Of a DNA stretch of 64,000 bases, positions 31,078 to 39,588 are shown piece by piece. The notes beneath the pieces are model-generated. The model ran no database searches, had not been told where the DNA came from, and saw nothing but the letters and a program-made list of their open reading frames with translations. The stretch is from contig QBYE01000005.1 of assembly GCA_003282985.1 (NCBI GenBank), positions 1-64,000 of the forward strand, given 5' to 3'. Source of the DNA: Pelagibacteraceae bacterium AG-325-E08 (lineage in GTDB: Bacteria; Pseudomonadota; Alphaproteobacteria; Pelagibacterales; Pelagibacteraceae). The translations under genes and the position numbers were made by a program. Numbering within the stretch: position 1 is the first letter of the stretch; each line of letters opens with the position of its first letter.

Positions 31078-32559
31078 TTAACCCATTGTGAATGGATCAG
31101 ACATTGGCTTATCAGAGGAGTTATACCAAGTTGTTTTAATTCTCGTATACTCTTTAATTGACTCGATACCCGCTTCTTTTCCATAGCCACTATCTTTAAT
31201 TCCACCAAAAGGTGCCATTGGAGATATTAATCGATAAGTATTTATAAATACTATCCCAGCTCTTATTGCTTTTGAAACCCTAAGGCCTCTTGCAAAGTTA
31301 GATGTATAAACTCCAGATGATAATCCATATTTGTTATCATTCATTTTTTTTATAACTTCTTCTTCTTTATCAAATTTCATAACGGATAATATTGGTCCAA
31401 ACAATTCATTCTCTGCTACTGGAAGGTTATGATTTTCACATTCAATAATTGTTGCAGGAAAATAATAACCTTTATTTGAAACAGATGATCTCTCACCACC
31501 ACATCTTATTTTTCCACCTTGTTCAGTAGTTGCCTTAATATTTTTTTCTATATTTTCTAATTGTTTAAAACTATTTAAAGGTCCCATCTGAGTATCTTCC
31601 TCCATAGGTCCACCTAATTTTATTTTTTTTGCTTTAGTTATCAATTTGTCTAAAAATTCATTATAGATTTTAGATTGTAAATAGAGTCTTGATCCAGCAA
31701 TACAACTTTGCCCACTAGCACCAAATATTCCTGCAGTAATTCCATTTAAAGCATTTTCTTGATCAGCATCATCAAACACTACGACAGGACTTTTTCCACC
31801 AAGTTCTAAACTTACTTGTGATAAATTTTCAGCAGAATTTTTTACAATATGTTTGGCTGTTTCAGGGCCACCAGTGAATGCAATTCTTTCCACAAAATTG
31901 TGTGTAGTTAGTGCTTTACCACATGGTTCTCCTAATCCGGTAATTATATTAATTACTCCTTTGGGTATTCCAGTTTTTTCTATTAATTTTGCAAATTCTA
32001 AAAGGGTTACTGGGGCAAGTTCTGATGCTTTTATTACTACTGTATTTCCCATAGCAAGTGCAGGAGCAAGCTTTACAGCAGTCAATAGCATTTGAGAATT
32101 CCAAGGAATAATTGCTGCTACAACACCAATCGGTATCCTTGTTGTAGTAACTTGCATGTCAGGTTTATCAATTGGAACTACAGTTCCTTCAACTTTGTCA
32201 GCCAGTCCAGCAAAATAATCATAATATTCTGCAATATAATTAGCCTGGGTTTTTGTTTCTCTATAAATTTTTCCAGTATCTATAGTTTCTATTTTTCCAA
32301 GATGCTCTGCATTTTCTCTTAGTTGATCTGCAATTAATCTTAAGTATTTTGCTCTATCTCTCGGGTGAAGTATTGACCAACTATTTTCAAAAGCATTTTG
32401 TGCTGATTGAACAGCTTTATCTACATCTTTCTCATTAGCTTCAGGAACTGTTGCCCACACCTCATTGTTTTCTGGGTTAAGAGTTTGTATTTTCTTACCC
32501 GATGAGGAGTCTACCCACTCACCATTTATATACATTTTAAAATTTTGAATTTTTTGCAT
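31078..32559 (-). CDS. NAD(P)-dependent aldehyde dehydrogenase
   Basis: This 493-residue ALDH-superfamily enzyme oxidises an aldehyde to the acid. The catalytic Cys lies in GQSCIAGSR and the general-base Glu in LELGGKSP. The IPWNSQMLL and KASELAPVT stretches form the coenzyme site. The closest classes by eye are betaine-aldehyde/semialdehyde dehydrogenases; the substrate is undetermined. It sits directly downstream of the alpha/beta hydrolase (no gap), inside a unit headed by a flavin monooxygenase. Confidence 0.88.
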   Translation of the reverse strand: MQKIQNFKMYINGEWVDSSSGKKIQTLNPENNEVWATVPEANEKDVDKAVQSAQNAFENSWSILHPRDRAKYLRLIADQLRENAEHLGKIETIDTGKIYRETKTQANYIAEYYDYFAGLADKVEGTVVPIDKPDMQVTTTRIPIGVVAAIIPWNSQMLLTAVKLAPALAMGNTVVIKASELAPVTLLEFAKLIEKTGIPKGVINIITGLGEPCGKALTTHNFVERIAFTGGPETAKHIVKNSAENLSQVSLELGGKSPVVVFDDADQENALNGITAGIFGASGQSCIAGSRLYLQSKIYNEFLDKLITKAKKIKLGGPMEEDTQMGPLNSFKQLENIEKNIKATTEQGGKIRCGGERSSVSNKGYYFPATIIECENHNLPVAENELFGPILSVMKFDKEEEVIKKMNDNKYGLSSGVYTSNFARGLRVSKAIRAGIVFINTYRLISPMAPFGGIKDSGYGKEAGIESIKEYTRIKTTWYNSSDKPMSDPFTMG

Positions 32560-33342
32560 TTAATTATTAATAAAATTCTTGATATTCATATTAACATCAT
32601 CTGCACACTCTATACTACAAAGATGTTTTCCATTTTTAATTTCAATAAAAATTGAATTAGGTAGGTCTTTAGCTAATTCTTGAGACATTTTTGGAGTCGA
32701 TCCTGGGTCATTAGATCCAGTCATAATTAAAGTCTTTGAAGTAATTTTTTTGATTATTAATGAATTATCGTTGTGATTAGCAAATAATTCGTAAGCTTTA
32801 AGAAAGTTTTTATGATCCTCGGGTTCTTTAGTTAGTATTTTCATAAACAAATCGTAAGTAGAAGGATTGTTTTCTAGATAATTATCACTAAACCATCTTT
32901 TTAGTGCTTGTTTTGATATTGGTTTATTTAGTTTAGCTTGGTTATATCTATCTAAAACTAGTGCTCTTTCAGATTCAGATCTTTTATAAGTTGTCCCGAT
33001 TAATATAAGCTTATTAACTTTATCTTGGTAATTTGAGGCAAAGTCTAAGGCTATTAGAGATCCAAGAGAAAACCCAACAAGATTAATCTTATCTACTTGG
33101 AGATTATTTAGTATTTCATCAAGTTGTTTCGTAAAATCATTGAAGGTTAACTTTTCTTTTTTACAAGGTGTTTTTCCATGACCCAATAAATCATATGTAA
33201 TTATAGAAAATTCATTTAATTTACTAATTTGTGATTGCCACATTTGATGATCAAGGCCAACTCCATGAATAAAAACCAATGGAGTTGTGTTTTTTTTTAA
33301 AAAAAAATAGTGATTTTGATTTGAATCAAAATTATCAGACAT
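32560..33342 (-). CDS. Alpha/beta-fold hydrolase
   Basis: 260 residues. HGVGLDHQMW gives the oxyanion-hole HG, GFSLGS carries the nucleophile Ser, a later TGSNDPGSTP holds the likely acid, and GKHLCSIE the catalytic His. Similar to RutD, 3-oxoadipate enol-lactonase and N-formylmaleamate deformylase in organisation; these cannot be separated by eye. In this locus it probably hydrolyses an ester, lactone or amide formed by the flavin monooxygenase (inference). Confidence 0.82.
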   Translation of the reverse strand: MSDNFDSNQNHYFFLKKNTTPLVFIHGVGLDHQMWQSQISKLNEFSIITYDLLGHGKTPCKKEKLTFNDFTKQLDEILNNLQVDKINLVGFSLGSLIALDFASNYQDKVNKLILIGTTYKRSESERALVLDRYNQAKLNKPISKQALKRWFSDNYLENNPSTYDLFMKILTKEPEDHKNFLKAYELFANHNDNSLIIKKITSKTLIMTGSNDPGSTPKMSQELAKDLPNSIFIEIKNGKHLCSIECADDVNMNIKNFINN

Positions 33343-33346
33343 TAAA

Positions 33347-33934
33347 TTATTTTGGATCTAAACCCATTTCTTTCATATCTTGATAACGATCTCCAGTTCT
33401 GGCATGTGCTCTACCACTTGAAGCACCTCCGATTGCAATTACTATTTCATCATCAAATGGTGCATCGTGAATTGTAAACTCATGAGTTAAATAATAAGGT
33501 CTTAAACCTGAGTCGGTTTTATGCATCATTGGTATAGATATTTTAGAGCCTGCAGGACCTCTAGTGTTTGTAAAACTTAAATAAGATGTTCCACCAACAG
33601 CATCTCTAAATTTATTTCCAAATCTTAAGGTATGAATGAATGCTGATGCATGTTCAATTTCACCGTTTAAGCCAACAGTTCCTGCTTTACCATAAGCTAA
33701 AATTTTTTCTGGTGATCCAATTTCTTTTATTAATTCTGGAACTAAAATATCACCAAGTTTTGGAGCCAAATCTAAAATGATTGGTTTTAAATCTTCGACA
33801 AAACCTTTTCCAGCCCAAGGATTTTTGAACACAGCAGCTACTGATACTAATAAGACTGGTTCTTTAGCTTTCTTTCCACCCTCAATGAAAGTTTTATCAA
33901 CAAACTTTGTAAACTTTCTAAGTTCTAAATCCAT
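33347..33934 (-). CDS. PF06684-type ('amino acid synthesis') protein
   Basis: This 195-residue protein contains NPWAGKGFVEDL, GKAGTVGLNGEIEHASAFIHTLRFGN and a C-terminal GGASSGRAHARTGDRYQDM, which I recognise as the DUF1185/PF06684 family. The family name is misleading; no activity is firmly established to my knowledge. It overlaps the flavin monooxygenase by one base, so the two are probably made together, and a role in the same pathway is likely. Confidence 0.75.
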   Translation of the reverse strand: MDLELRKFTKFVDKTFIEGGKKAKEPVLLVSVAAVFKNPWAGKGFVEDLKPIILDLAPKLGDILVPELIKEIGSPEKILAYGKAGTVGLNGEIEHASAFIHTLRFGNKFRDAVGGTSYLSFTNTRGPAGSKISIPMMHKTDSGLRPYYLTHEFTIHDAPFDDEIVIAIGGASSGRAHARTGDRYQDMKEMGLDPK

Positions 33935-35100
33935 TAACTTGCTTTTTCTATATTAGAAGAGTCTAAATTAATTTTTGGAATTACCTCGTCATTAAATAAT
34001 TTAATGCTTCTCATGCAAGCTTTATGATCTATACCGGGGAAGTTTGACCAAACTTGTAGATTTTGTAAATTTAATTCAGATTTTAATTCGTTAATTTTAC
34101 TAACAACATACTCAGGAGTACCAAATAATAAATTTCTTTTATGAAGAAAATCATAGTTTAGTAAATCCAATTTATGTTTTGTCTCAGGAAGTTCTTCGCC
34201 AGGATCCATGTGATTTCCTAAGCCTCTCCAATGACAAACCCATTTCATATAATTAATGATGTGTTCACCAGCCATTTTTTCTGCTTCTTCCATAGTTTCA
34301 GCAACAAACATATCTCTTACTAAAGATATACCTTCTCCTAATGGAACATCTCTATTTTCAGCCTTTGATTTTGCATCTCTATAAATTTCAAATCTTTTCT
34401 TTAAAGCTTTAACAGTTGGTATCCACATAATTGTATTTAAACCATTCTGTGCAGCCCACTCAATTGATCTAGCGCCATCAACAACTTGCCAAATAGGAGG
34501 ATGCGGTGATTGTTTTGGTTTAGGAACGATACTTATTTTTTTTATTTCATTTGTTTTTGTATCTAAAAATTTTTCACTTGGCGGACTCATATCATGTTGC
34601 CAAACAAAGTTTGGTGATGGATAAGTATAAAATTCACCTTGGTGATTAAAAAACTCTTCTGTCCAAGCTTTTTTCATGATTGTTAAAGACTCTTCGAATA
34701 GTCTAAAATTTTTAGCTTGGTCTTTAAGATCAGCCTCTTTATTCATATTTATTGCTTCTCTTCCATAAATCCCTCGGCCAATACCTACATCAACTCTGCC
34801 ACCTGATAATTGATCTAGTAAAGCTATGTCTTCTGCTAATCTTATTGGGTTATGAAATGTAATGACATTGCAGGCTTGTCCAATTCTTATTTGTTTAGTT
34901 CTAGCTGCTGCATCAACACCCATCATTAATGGATTAGTACAGGACTCCATTCCTTCATGATTAAAATGATGCTCAGTATACCAAATTGAGTCCCAATTAT
35001 TTTCATCACAAAAAGTTGTGATCTCTTTAGTTTCATCAAGTAGTTGATTATATGGCTTGTGATTCCAATTCGTGGTGTTGCAAAAATAACCAAATTTCAT
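33934..35100 (-). CDS. LLM-class flavin-dependent monooxygenase
   Basis: This is a luciferase-like TIM-barrel protein that uses reduced flavin and O2. 388 residues. EHHFNHEG near residues 44-51 is the characteristic EHH segment; QLSGGRVDVGIGRG is the second hallmark. A classical aaggaggt Shine-Dalgarno precedes the ATG, unusually strong for this genome. It heads the five-gene minus-strand unit. No flavin reductase gene is adjacent, so reduced flavin must come from elsewhere. Substrate unknown. Confidence 0.87.
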   Translation of the reverse strand: MKFGYFCNTTNWNHKPYNQLLDETKEITTFCDENNWDSIWYTEHHFNHEGMESCTNPLMMGVDAAARTKQIRIGQACNVITFHNPIRLAEDIALLDQLSGGRVDVGIGRGIYGREAINMNKEADLKDQAKNFRLFEESLTIMKKAWTEEFFNHQGEFYTYPSPNFVWQHDMSPPSEKFLDTKTNEIKKISIVPKPKQSPHPPIWQVVDGARSIEWAAQNGLNTIMWIPTVKALKKRFEIYRDAKSKAENRDVPLGEGISLVRDMFVAETMEEAEKMAGEHIINYMKWVCHWRGLGNHMDPGEELPETKHKLDLLNYDFLHKRNLLFGTPEYVVSKINELKSELNLQNLQVWSNFPGIDHKACMRSIKLFNDEVIPKINLDSSNIEKAS

Positions 35101-35240
35101 TCGAACCTCCTTAAATAATCAAATCTAAGACGATCGATCCCACTTTCGTATTTTGTAAATATCGACGAGTTATGTATCGCTCAATCAAGACTGTAATTTA
35201 ACTAGACTATTTAATCAATATATATTTAATCAGCAATTAA
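35101..35240. promoter_or_regulatory. Divergent intergenic region of the catabolic locus
   Basis: These 140 bases separate the minus-strand monooxygenase unit from the plus-strand racemase-fold/M24 pair, so they must contain at least two promoters if both units start here. I see the strong Shine-Dalgarno for the minus arm at 35103-35110 but no promoter or operator that I can call with confidence. No regulator gene is adjacent. Confidence 0.4.
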
Positions 35241-35984
35241 ATGAAACTAACTAAAATAGAACCAAAATTTATTAAAAAACATAACCCAAGGGTAGGATTA
35301 ATTACTTTAGCAAGTGATTTTAGGATTGAAAAAGATTTTAACAATATAATTTATGGTAAAGACATAGACTTATTTTGTAACAGAATTCAAAGTTACAATC
35401 CCTTAACAAATGAAACATTAAAAAAAATGGCAGATGATATTCCTAAAGTTGTTAAGAATATCTTACCTGATCAAAAAATTGATTGTATAGCCTATGGATG
35501 TACTTCAGGAACAATTGCTGCAGGATATGCATCTATTTATGAAAAAGTTAATTCAACAAAACCAAATACAAAAGTTACAACACCAATTACATCTGCAATT
35601 AATGCATTAAAGGCACTTAAGATAAATAAATTATCTGTATTCACACCTTATACAGATGAAATAAATCAGTCAGTAATTAATTATTTTAAAAAAGAAAATA
35701 TAGAAATCACTGGACTAACTTATTTTGATATAGCCTCAGATTTAGATATAGGAAAAGTTAATCCAGATCATTTATTTGATGTTTTAAATAAAATAGATTT
35801 GTTAAATAGTGATGCATTGTTTGTTTCTTGTACTGCGTTACCCGTGTTATCAATTATTAAAGATCTAGAAAAAAAAATGAGTAAAATTGTTTTATCTAGC
35901 AATCAAACTTTAATATGGGACACACTTAAACAGATTGATTTTAAAAGTAAAGTTGAAGGCTACGGTGAATTATTTAATAATTAG
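35241..35984 (+). CDS. Asp/Glu racemase-fold enzyme (maleate isomerase / EutA-like)
   Basis: 247 residues. The two catalytic cysteines of the family are visible: C87 in YGCTSGT and C197 in SCTALP. The N-terminal NPRVGLITLASDF and the C-terminal SSNQTLIWDTL stretches place it with maleate cis-trans isomerase, arylmalonate decarboxylase and EutA of ectoine clusters rather than glutamate racemase. It is followed 3 bases later by a DoeA-like hydrolase, an arrangement known from ectoine utilisation genes, though the substrate here is unproven. Confidence 0.82.
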   Translation: MKLTKIEPKFIKKHNPRVGLITLASDFRIEKDFNNIIYGKDIDLFCNRIQSYNPLTNETLKKMADDIPKVVKNILPDQKIDCIAYGCTSGTIAAGYASIYEKVNSTKPNTKVTTPITSAINALKALKINKLSVFTPYTDEINQSVINYFKKENIEITGLTYFDIASDLDIGKVNPDHLFDVLNKIDLLNSDALFVSCTALPVLSIIKDLEKKMSKIVLSSNQTLIWDTLKQIDFKSKVEGYGELFNN

Positions 35985-35987
35985 ATT

Positions 35988-37157
35988 ATGAATTTTACTA
36001 GAGAAGAATACAAATCAAGATTAAAAAAAGTCCAAGCTTCAATGCAGAAAAAAGGTATTGAACTTTTAATCTCACAAGATCCATCTAATATGAATTATTT
36101 AACAGGTTATGACGCTTGGTCATTTTATTATGCTCAATGTGTAATGGTACATATAAACGCCGATGAACCAATTTGTTTTGTTAGAAATCAAGATGCGGGA
36201 GGCGCATATATAAAAACCTATCTAAAAGATGAAAATATAATTAAGTATCATGAAAAATATATTCATACATGGCCGTTACACCCTTATGATGCTTTAGTAG
36301 ATCTTATTAAAGAAAGAAAGTGGGACAAACTCTCAGTAGGACTTGAAATGGATAGTCATTATTTCACCGCTTATTGTTACGAGAAAATTAAACAAGGTTT
36401 ACCAAATGCAAAAATTTTGGATTGTGAGCGGTTAGTAAATTGGGTTAGAGTTGTAAAATCTGATGCAGAAATAAAATTTATGAAAGCTGCATCTCAAATT
36501 TCTCAACTAGGAATGAAAAAGGCTTTTGAAGTTATCAGTCCAGGAGTAAGACAATGCGATGCAGTTTCAGAAATATATACTACATTAATAAAAGGAACTC
36601 CTGATTTTGGAGGAGATTATTCATCAATAGTTCCAATGATACCAACTGGAAAAGGTACATCTGCTTCACATTTAACGTGGTCAGAGGATAAATTTGTTGA
36701 AGGAGAAGCTACAATTATTGAATTATCAGGTGTTAATAAAAAATATCACTGTCCTATGGCTCGTACAGTTCTACTAGGAAAACCAGACCAAAAAAAAATT
36801 GATACTATGAAGAAGACTAATGAAGCGCTTCAAGCAGGAATAGATCTAGTTAAAGCAGGAAATACTGCTGATGATGTTGCTCAAGCTTTTTGGAAAGTGT
36901 TAGATAAATATGGAATAGATAAAACTTCAAGAACTGGATATTCCATTGGTATAGGATATCCACCTGATTGGGGCGAGCATACTTTAAATATTTCTAAAGA
37001 TGATATGACGGTTTTACAACCTAATGTTACTTTTCATATGATTGCAGTGATGCAATTTGGGAATTGGGGAGTTGAAGCATCTGAAGCAATTAGAGTTACA
37101 GATAAGGGTTATGAATTATTTTGTAACTTTTCTAAAGAACTTCATGTGAAAAGCTAG
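35988..37157 (+). CDS. M24 family hydrolase, ectoine hydrolase (DoeA/EutD)-like
   Basis: This creatinase/aminopeptidase-P-fold protein has 389 residues. The N-terminal NMNYLTGYDAWSFYYAQ stretch resembles DoeA. The metal-ligand positions of true aminopeptidases are partly replaced: where a D..D motif is expected the sequence reads IIELSGVNKKYHCPM, as in creatinase-like hydrolases that cleave C-N bonds without metal. Ectoine ring opening is the best guess; other cyclic amidines or amides are possible. It pairs with the racemase-fold gene before it. Confidence 0.75.
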   Translation: MNFTREEYKSRLKKVQASMQKKGIELLISQDPSNMNYLTGYDAWSFYYAQCVMVHINADEPICFVRNQDAGGAYIKTYLKDENIIKYHEKYIHTWPLHPYDALVDLIKERKWDKLSVGLEMDSHYFTAYCYEKIKQGLPNAKILDCERLVNWVRVVKSDAEIKFMKAASQISQLGMKKAFEVISPGVRQCDAVSEIYTTLIKGTPDFGGDYSSIVPMIPTGKGTSASHLTWSEDKFVEGEATIIELSGVNKKYHCPMARTVLLGKPDQKKIDTMKKTNEALQAGIDLVKAGNTADDVAQAFWKVLDKYGIDKTSRTGYSIGIGYPPDWGEHTLNISKDDMTVLQPNVTFHMIAVMQFGNWGVEASEAIRVTDKGYELFCNFSKELHVKS

Positions 37158-37213
37158 TTATTAGGGGTTGATATTTACACTTACAAATGTTTTAAATTCA
37201 TAATTTTATTTCA

Positions 37214-38293
37214 ATGAATAAAGAATTCGTAAAATTTGACAAAGTAGATAAAAGTTATGACGGTAAAATACTTGTCGTAAAAGATCTTCAATTAGACATT
37301 GAAGAAGGAGAGTTTGTTACTATGTTAGGACCTTCTGGTTCTGGTAAGACTACTTGTTTAATGATGTTGGCTGGATTTGAAACACCAACCCATGGTGAAA
37401 TTTATTTAGACGGAAAAGCAATTTCAAGTATTCCACCCCATAAAAGAGGTATCGGAATGGTATTTCAAAATTACGCTTTGTTTCCACATATGACAGTTTA
37501 TGAAAATTTAGCATTTCCTTTAAGAGTTAGAAAAATTCCTAAAGATGAAGCAGATAAGAAAATTGATAAAGCTCTATCAATGGTTTCACTGCAAGGATTT
37601 GCTCAAAGAATGCCAGGTCAATTGTCTGGGGGACAGCAACAAAGAGTTGCAGTAGCGAGGTCACTAGTATTTGATCCACAACTAGTTTTAATGGATGAAC
37701 CTCTGGGTGCTTTAGATAAAAATTTGAGAGAGAGTATGCAGTATGAAATTAAACATATTCATGAAAGTATTGGTGTGACTGTTGTTTATGTAACACATGA
37801 CCAAAGTGAAGCTCTTACAATGTCAAATCGTATTGCAGTTTTCAATGATGGTAAAGTTCAACAGCTCTCAAGTCCTGATGAACTGTATGAAAAACCAGTT
37901 AATTCATTTGTTGCAGAATTTATTGGAGAAAATAATACTTTTGCTGGAGAAGTGTCAGATATTTCTGGTGGAAAATGTAAAGTGAAGTTAGCTAATGCAG
38001 AAATATTAGCAAATCCTATTTCTGTTAAAGGAAAAGGGGATAAAACTACCGTATCTTTAAGACCTGAGAGAGCTTTAATTAATCCAAGTGATAAGATGGA
38101 TAATGTTCATAACGGAAAAATTGAAGAAGTTATTTACCATGGTGACCATACTAGAGTCAGAATTAATTTATTAGGAAATTCTGAATTTATTCTCAAAGTA
38201 CCAAATAGTTCATCTAATCTTGATATTAAATTAGGTAATGAAATCAAGATTGGTTGGAATAGTGAAGATGCTAGAGCATTAGACCCAAAATAA
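37214..38293 (+). CDS. potA: Polyamine-type ABC transporter ATP-binding protein (PotA-like)
   Basis: 359 residues. Walker A is GPSGSGKTT, the signature LSGGQQQRVAVAR, Walker B VLMDEPLGALD, followed by a C-terminal TOBE domain from about 280. The RGIGMVFQNYALFPHMTV stretch is typical of the PotA/FbpC group. It is the first gene of a four-gene transporter set. 102 bases with a promoter separate it from the binding protein. Confidence 0.9.
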   Translation: MNKEFVKFDKVDKSYDGKILVVKDLQLDIEEGEFVTMLGPSGSGKTTCLMMLAGFETPTHGEIYLDGKAISSIPPHKRGIGMVFQNYALFPHMTVYENLAFPLRVRKIPKDEADKKIDKALSMVSLQGFAQRMPGQLSGGQQQRVAVARSLVFDPQLVLMDEPLGALDKNLRESMQYEIKHIHESIGVTVVYVTHDQSEALTMSNRIAVFNDGKVQQLSSPDELYEKPVNSFVAEFIGENNTFAGEVSDISGGKCKVKLANAEILANPISVKGKGDKTTVSLRPERALINPSDKMDNVHNGKIEEVIYHGDHTRVRINLLGNSEFILKVPNSSSNLDIKLGNEIKIGWNSEDARALDPK

Positions 38294-38331
38294 ACACCAA
38301 TTACATCTTGTATAACTTACAAAAAGGGCTG

Positions 38332-38360
38332 TTGACTCTCATTATCGATCTTGTTGTAAT
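38332..38360 (+). promoter_or_regulatory. Sigma-70-type promoter for the PotD-like gene
   Basis: TTGACT at 38332-38337 and TGTAAT at 38355-38360 are separated by exactly 17 bases, a near-consensus promoter. It is followed by a short leader and a strong ggagg site before the ATG at 38396. It would give the binding protein its own transcript, independent of potA. Confidence 0.7.
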
Positions 38361-38395
38361 CTACTTTTATAAAAAAACGTTTAAACGGAGGAAAA

Positions 38396-39517
38396 ATGAA
38401 AACACTTAGTAAATTATTACTAGCCATTTCTTTTGCTATCTCTGTAACTACTTCAGCATTTGCAGTAACTGCAGTGTCTTGGGGTGGAGCTTACACAGAG
38501 TCTCAAAAGTTAGGTTATGGTGATCCTACTGGTAAAGCCCTTGGTATAACTATCAATTGGGTTGATTATTCAGGTGGATTATCTGAGATCAAAGCACAAA
38601 AAGAAGCTGGCAAAATTACGTGGGATATAATCGACGTATTTGCAATGGATACTATCAATGGATGTGATGAAGGATTATTTGTTGAATTTGATTTTGACAA
38701 AGATTTCCCACCTGCACCAGATGGAACTCCTGCAAGTAAAGATTTCTTTACTGCAATGCCAAGTAAATGTGCTGTAGGAAACATTTTATATTCTTGGAAC
38801 TACGCTTATAACAAAAACAATGTTAAAGGCACTCCAAAGACTATCAAAGATTTCTTTAACACTAAAAAATTCCCTGGAAAAAGAGCTATCTACAAAGGCG
38901 CTCTAACAAACTTAGAAATCGCTTTAGCTGCAGATGGAATTAAACCAGGAAAAGGTGGAGCAAAAATCTACAAAGCTTTAAATACTGAAAAAGGTGTTGA
39001 TAGAGCTATGAACAAGATCAAAGAATTATGCACAGATCCAAAAGGTGGATGTGTATTTTGGTCTGCAGGTGCTCAACCACCAGAACTATTAGTTTCGGGT
39101 GAAGTTGTAATGGCTACAGGTTGGAATGGTAGATTCTTCAATGCAGAAGTTGGAGAAGGTGCACCAATCGTACAAGTATGGGATGGACAAGGTCTTGACT
39201 ACGAGTATTTCGTACAAGTTAAGGGTGGACCAAACGATGCTAATGGTATGGCTAAAAAAGCTTTAGCTATGATGACTAGTACAGAGATGTTAGCAGGAAG
39301 TGCAAAATACATTGCATACGCTCCTTGGAGAAAATCTTCTATAGCGATTATGGAAGCAGGAGAGCCATGGTATAAAGATGGTAAAACTAACATGGTACCA
39401 CAAATGCCAACTGCACCACAAAACACTAAAAACTATTTCTTAGTTGACCCTATTTTCTGGGCTGACAACGGAACAGAGCTAGGTGAGAAGTGGGAAGCTA
39501 TGAAAGCTGGTCTATAA
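38396..39517 (+). CDS. potD: Polyamine-type ABC transporter substrate-binding protein (PotD-like)
   Basis: This periplasmic protein of 373 residues has a signal peptide ending SAFAVT near residue 23. The mature sequence begins AVSWGGAYTES and contains GLSEIKAQKEAGKITWDI, FNTKKFPGKRAIYKG and a C-terminal APWRKSS, fitting SBP family 1/8 proteins for spermidine/putrescine or related cations. Ligand identity cannot be told by eye. It has its own promoter and a strong terminator behind it. Confidence 0.85.
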   Translation: MKTLSKLLLAISFAISVTTSAFAVTAVSWGGAYTESQKLGYGDPTGKALGITINWVDYSGGLSEIKAQKEAGKITWDIIDVFAMDTINGCDEGLFVEFDFDKDFPPAPDGTPASKDFFTAMPSKCAVGNILYSWNYAYNKNNVKGTPKTIKDFFNTKKFPGKRAIYKGALTNLEIALAADGIKPGKGGAKIYKALNTEKGVDRAMNKIKELCTDPKGGCVFWSAGAQPPELLVSGEVVMATGWNGRFFNAEVGEGAPIVQVWDGQGLDYEYFVQVKGGPNDANGMAKKALAMMTSTEMLAGSAKYIAYAPWRKSSIAIMEAGEPWYKDGKTNMVPQMPTAPQNTKNYFLVDPIFWADNGTELGEKWEAMKAGL

Positions 39518-39554
39518 TTTAAGTTTTATTAAACTTAATTATATATTATAATTT

Positions 39555-39585
39555 AAGGGCGGTTATTTGATAACCGCCCTTTTTA
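39555..39585 (+). terminator. Intrinsic terminator between potD- and potB-like genes
   Basis: A perfect 12-bp stem pairs 39555-39566 (aagggcggttat) with 39670-equivalent bases at 39570-39581 (ataaccgccctt) around a three-base loop, followed by TTTTATTT. The permease ATG is at 39589. As with livK, read-through would be required for permease expression from the binding-protein promoter. Confidence 0.92.
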
Positions 39586-39588
39586 TTT

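Noticed and set aside
31074-31208. Upstream extension of the DMT transporter to 31208
   Set aside because: It would overlap the aldehyde dehydrogenase by more than 120 bases and add 45 hydrophilic residues before the first membrane helix; the TTG at 31073 gives the normal family length.
33934-35100. LLM monooxygenase as RutA of a uracil-degradation operon
   Set aside because: No RutB-like isochorismatase, RutC or RutF flavin reductase is adjacent and a PF06684 gene is not part of rut clusters.
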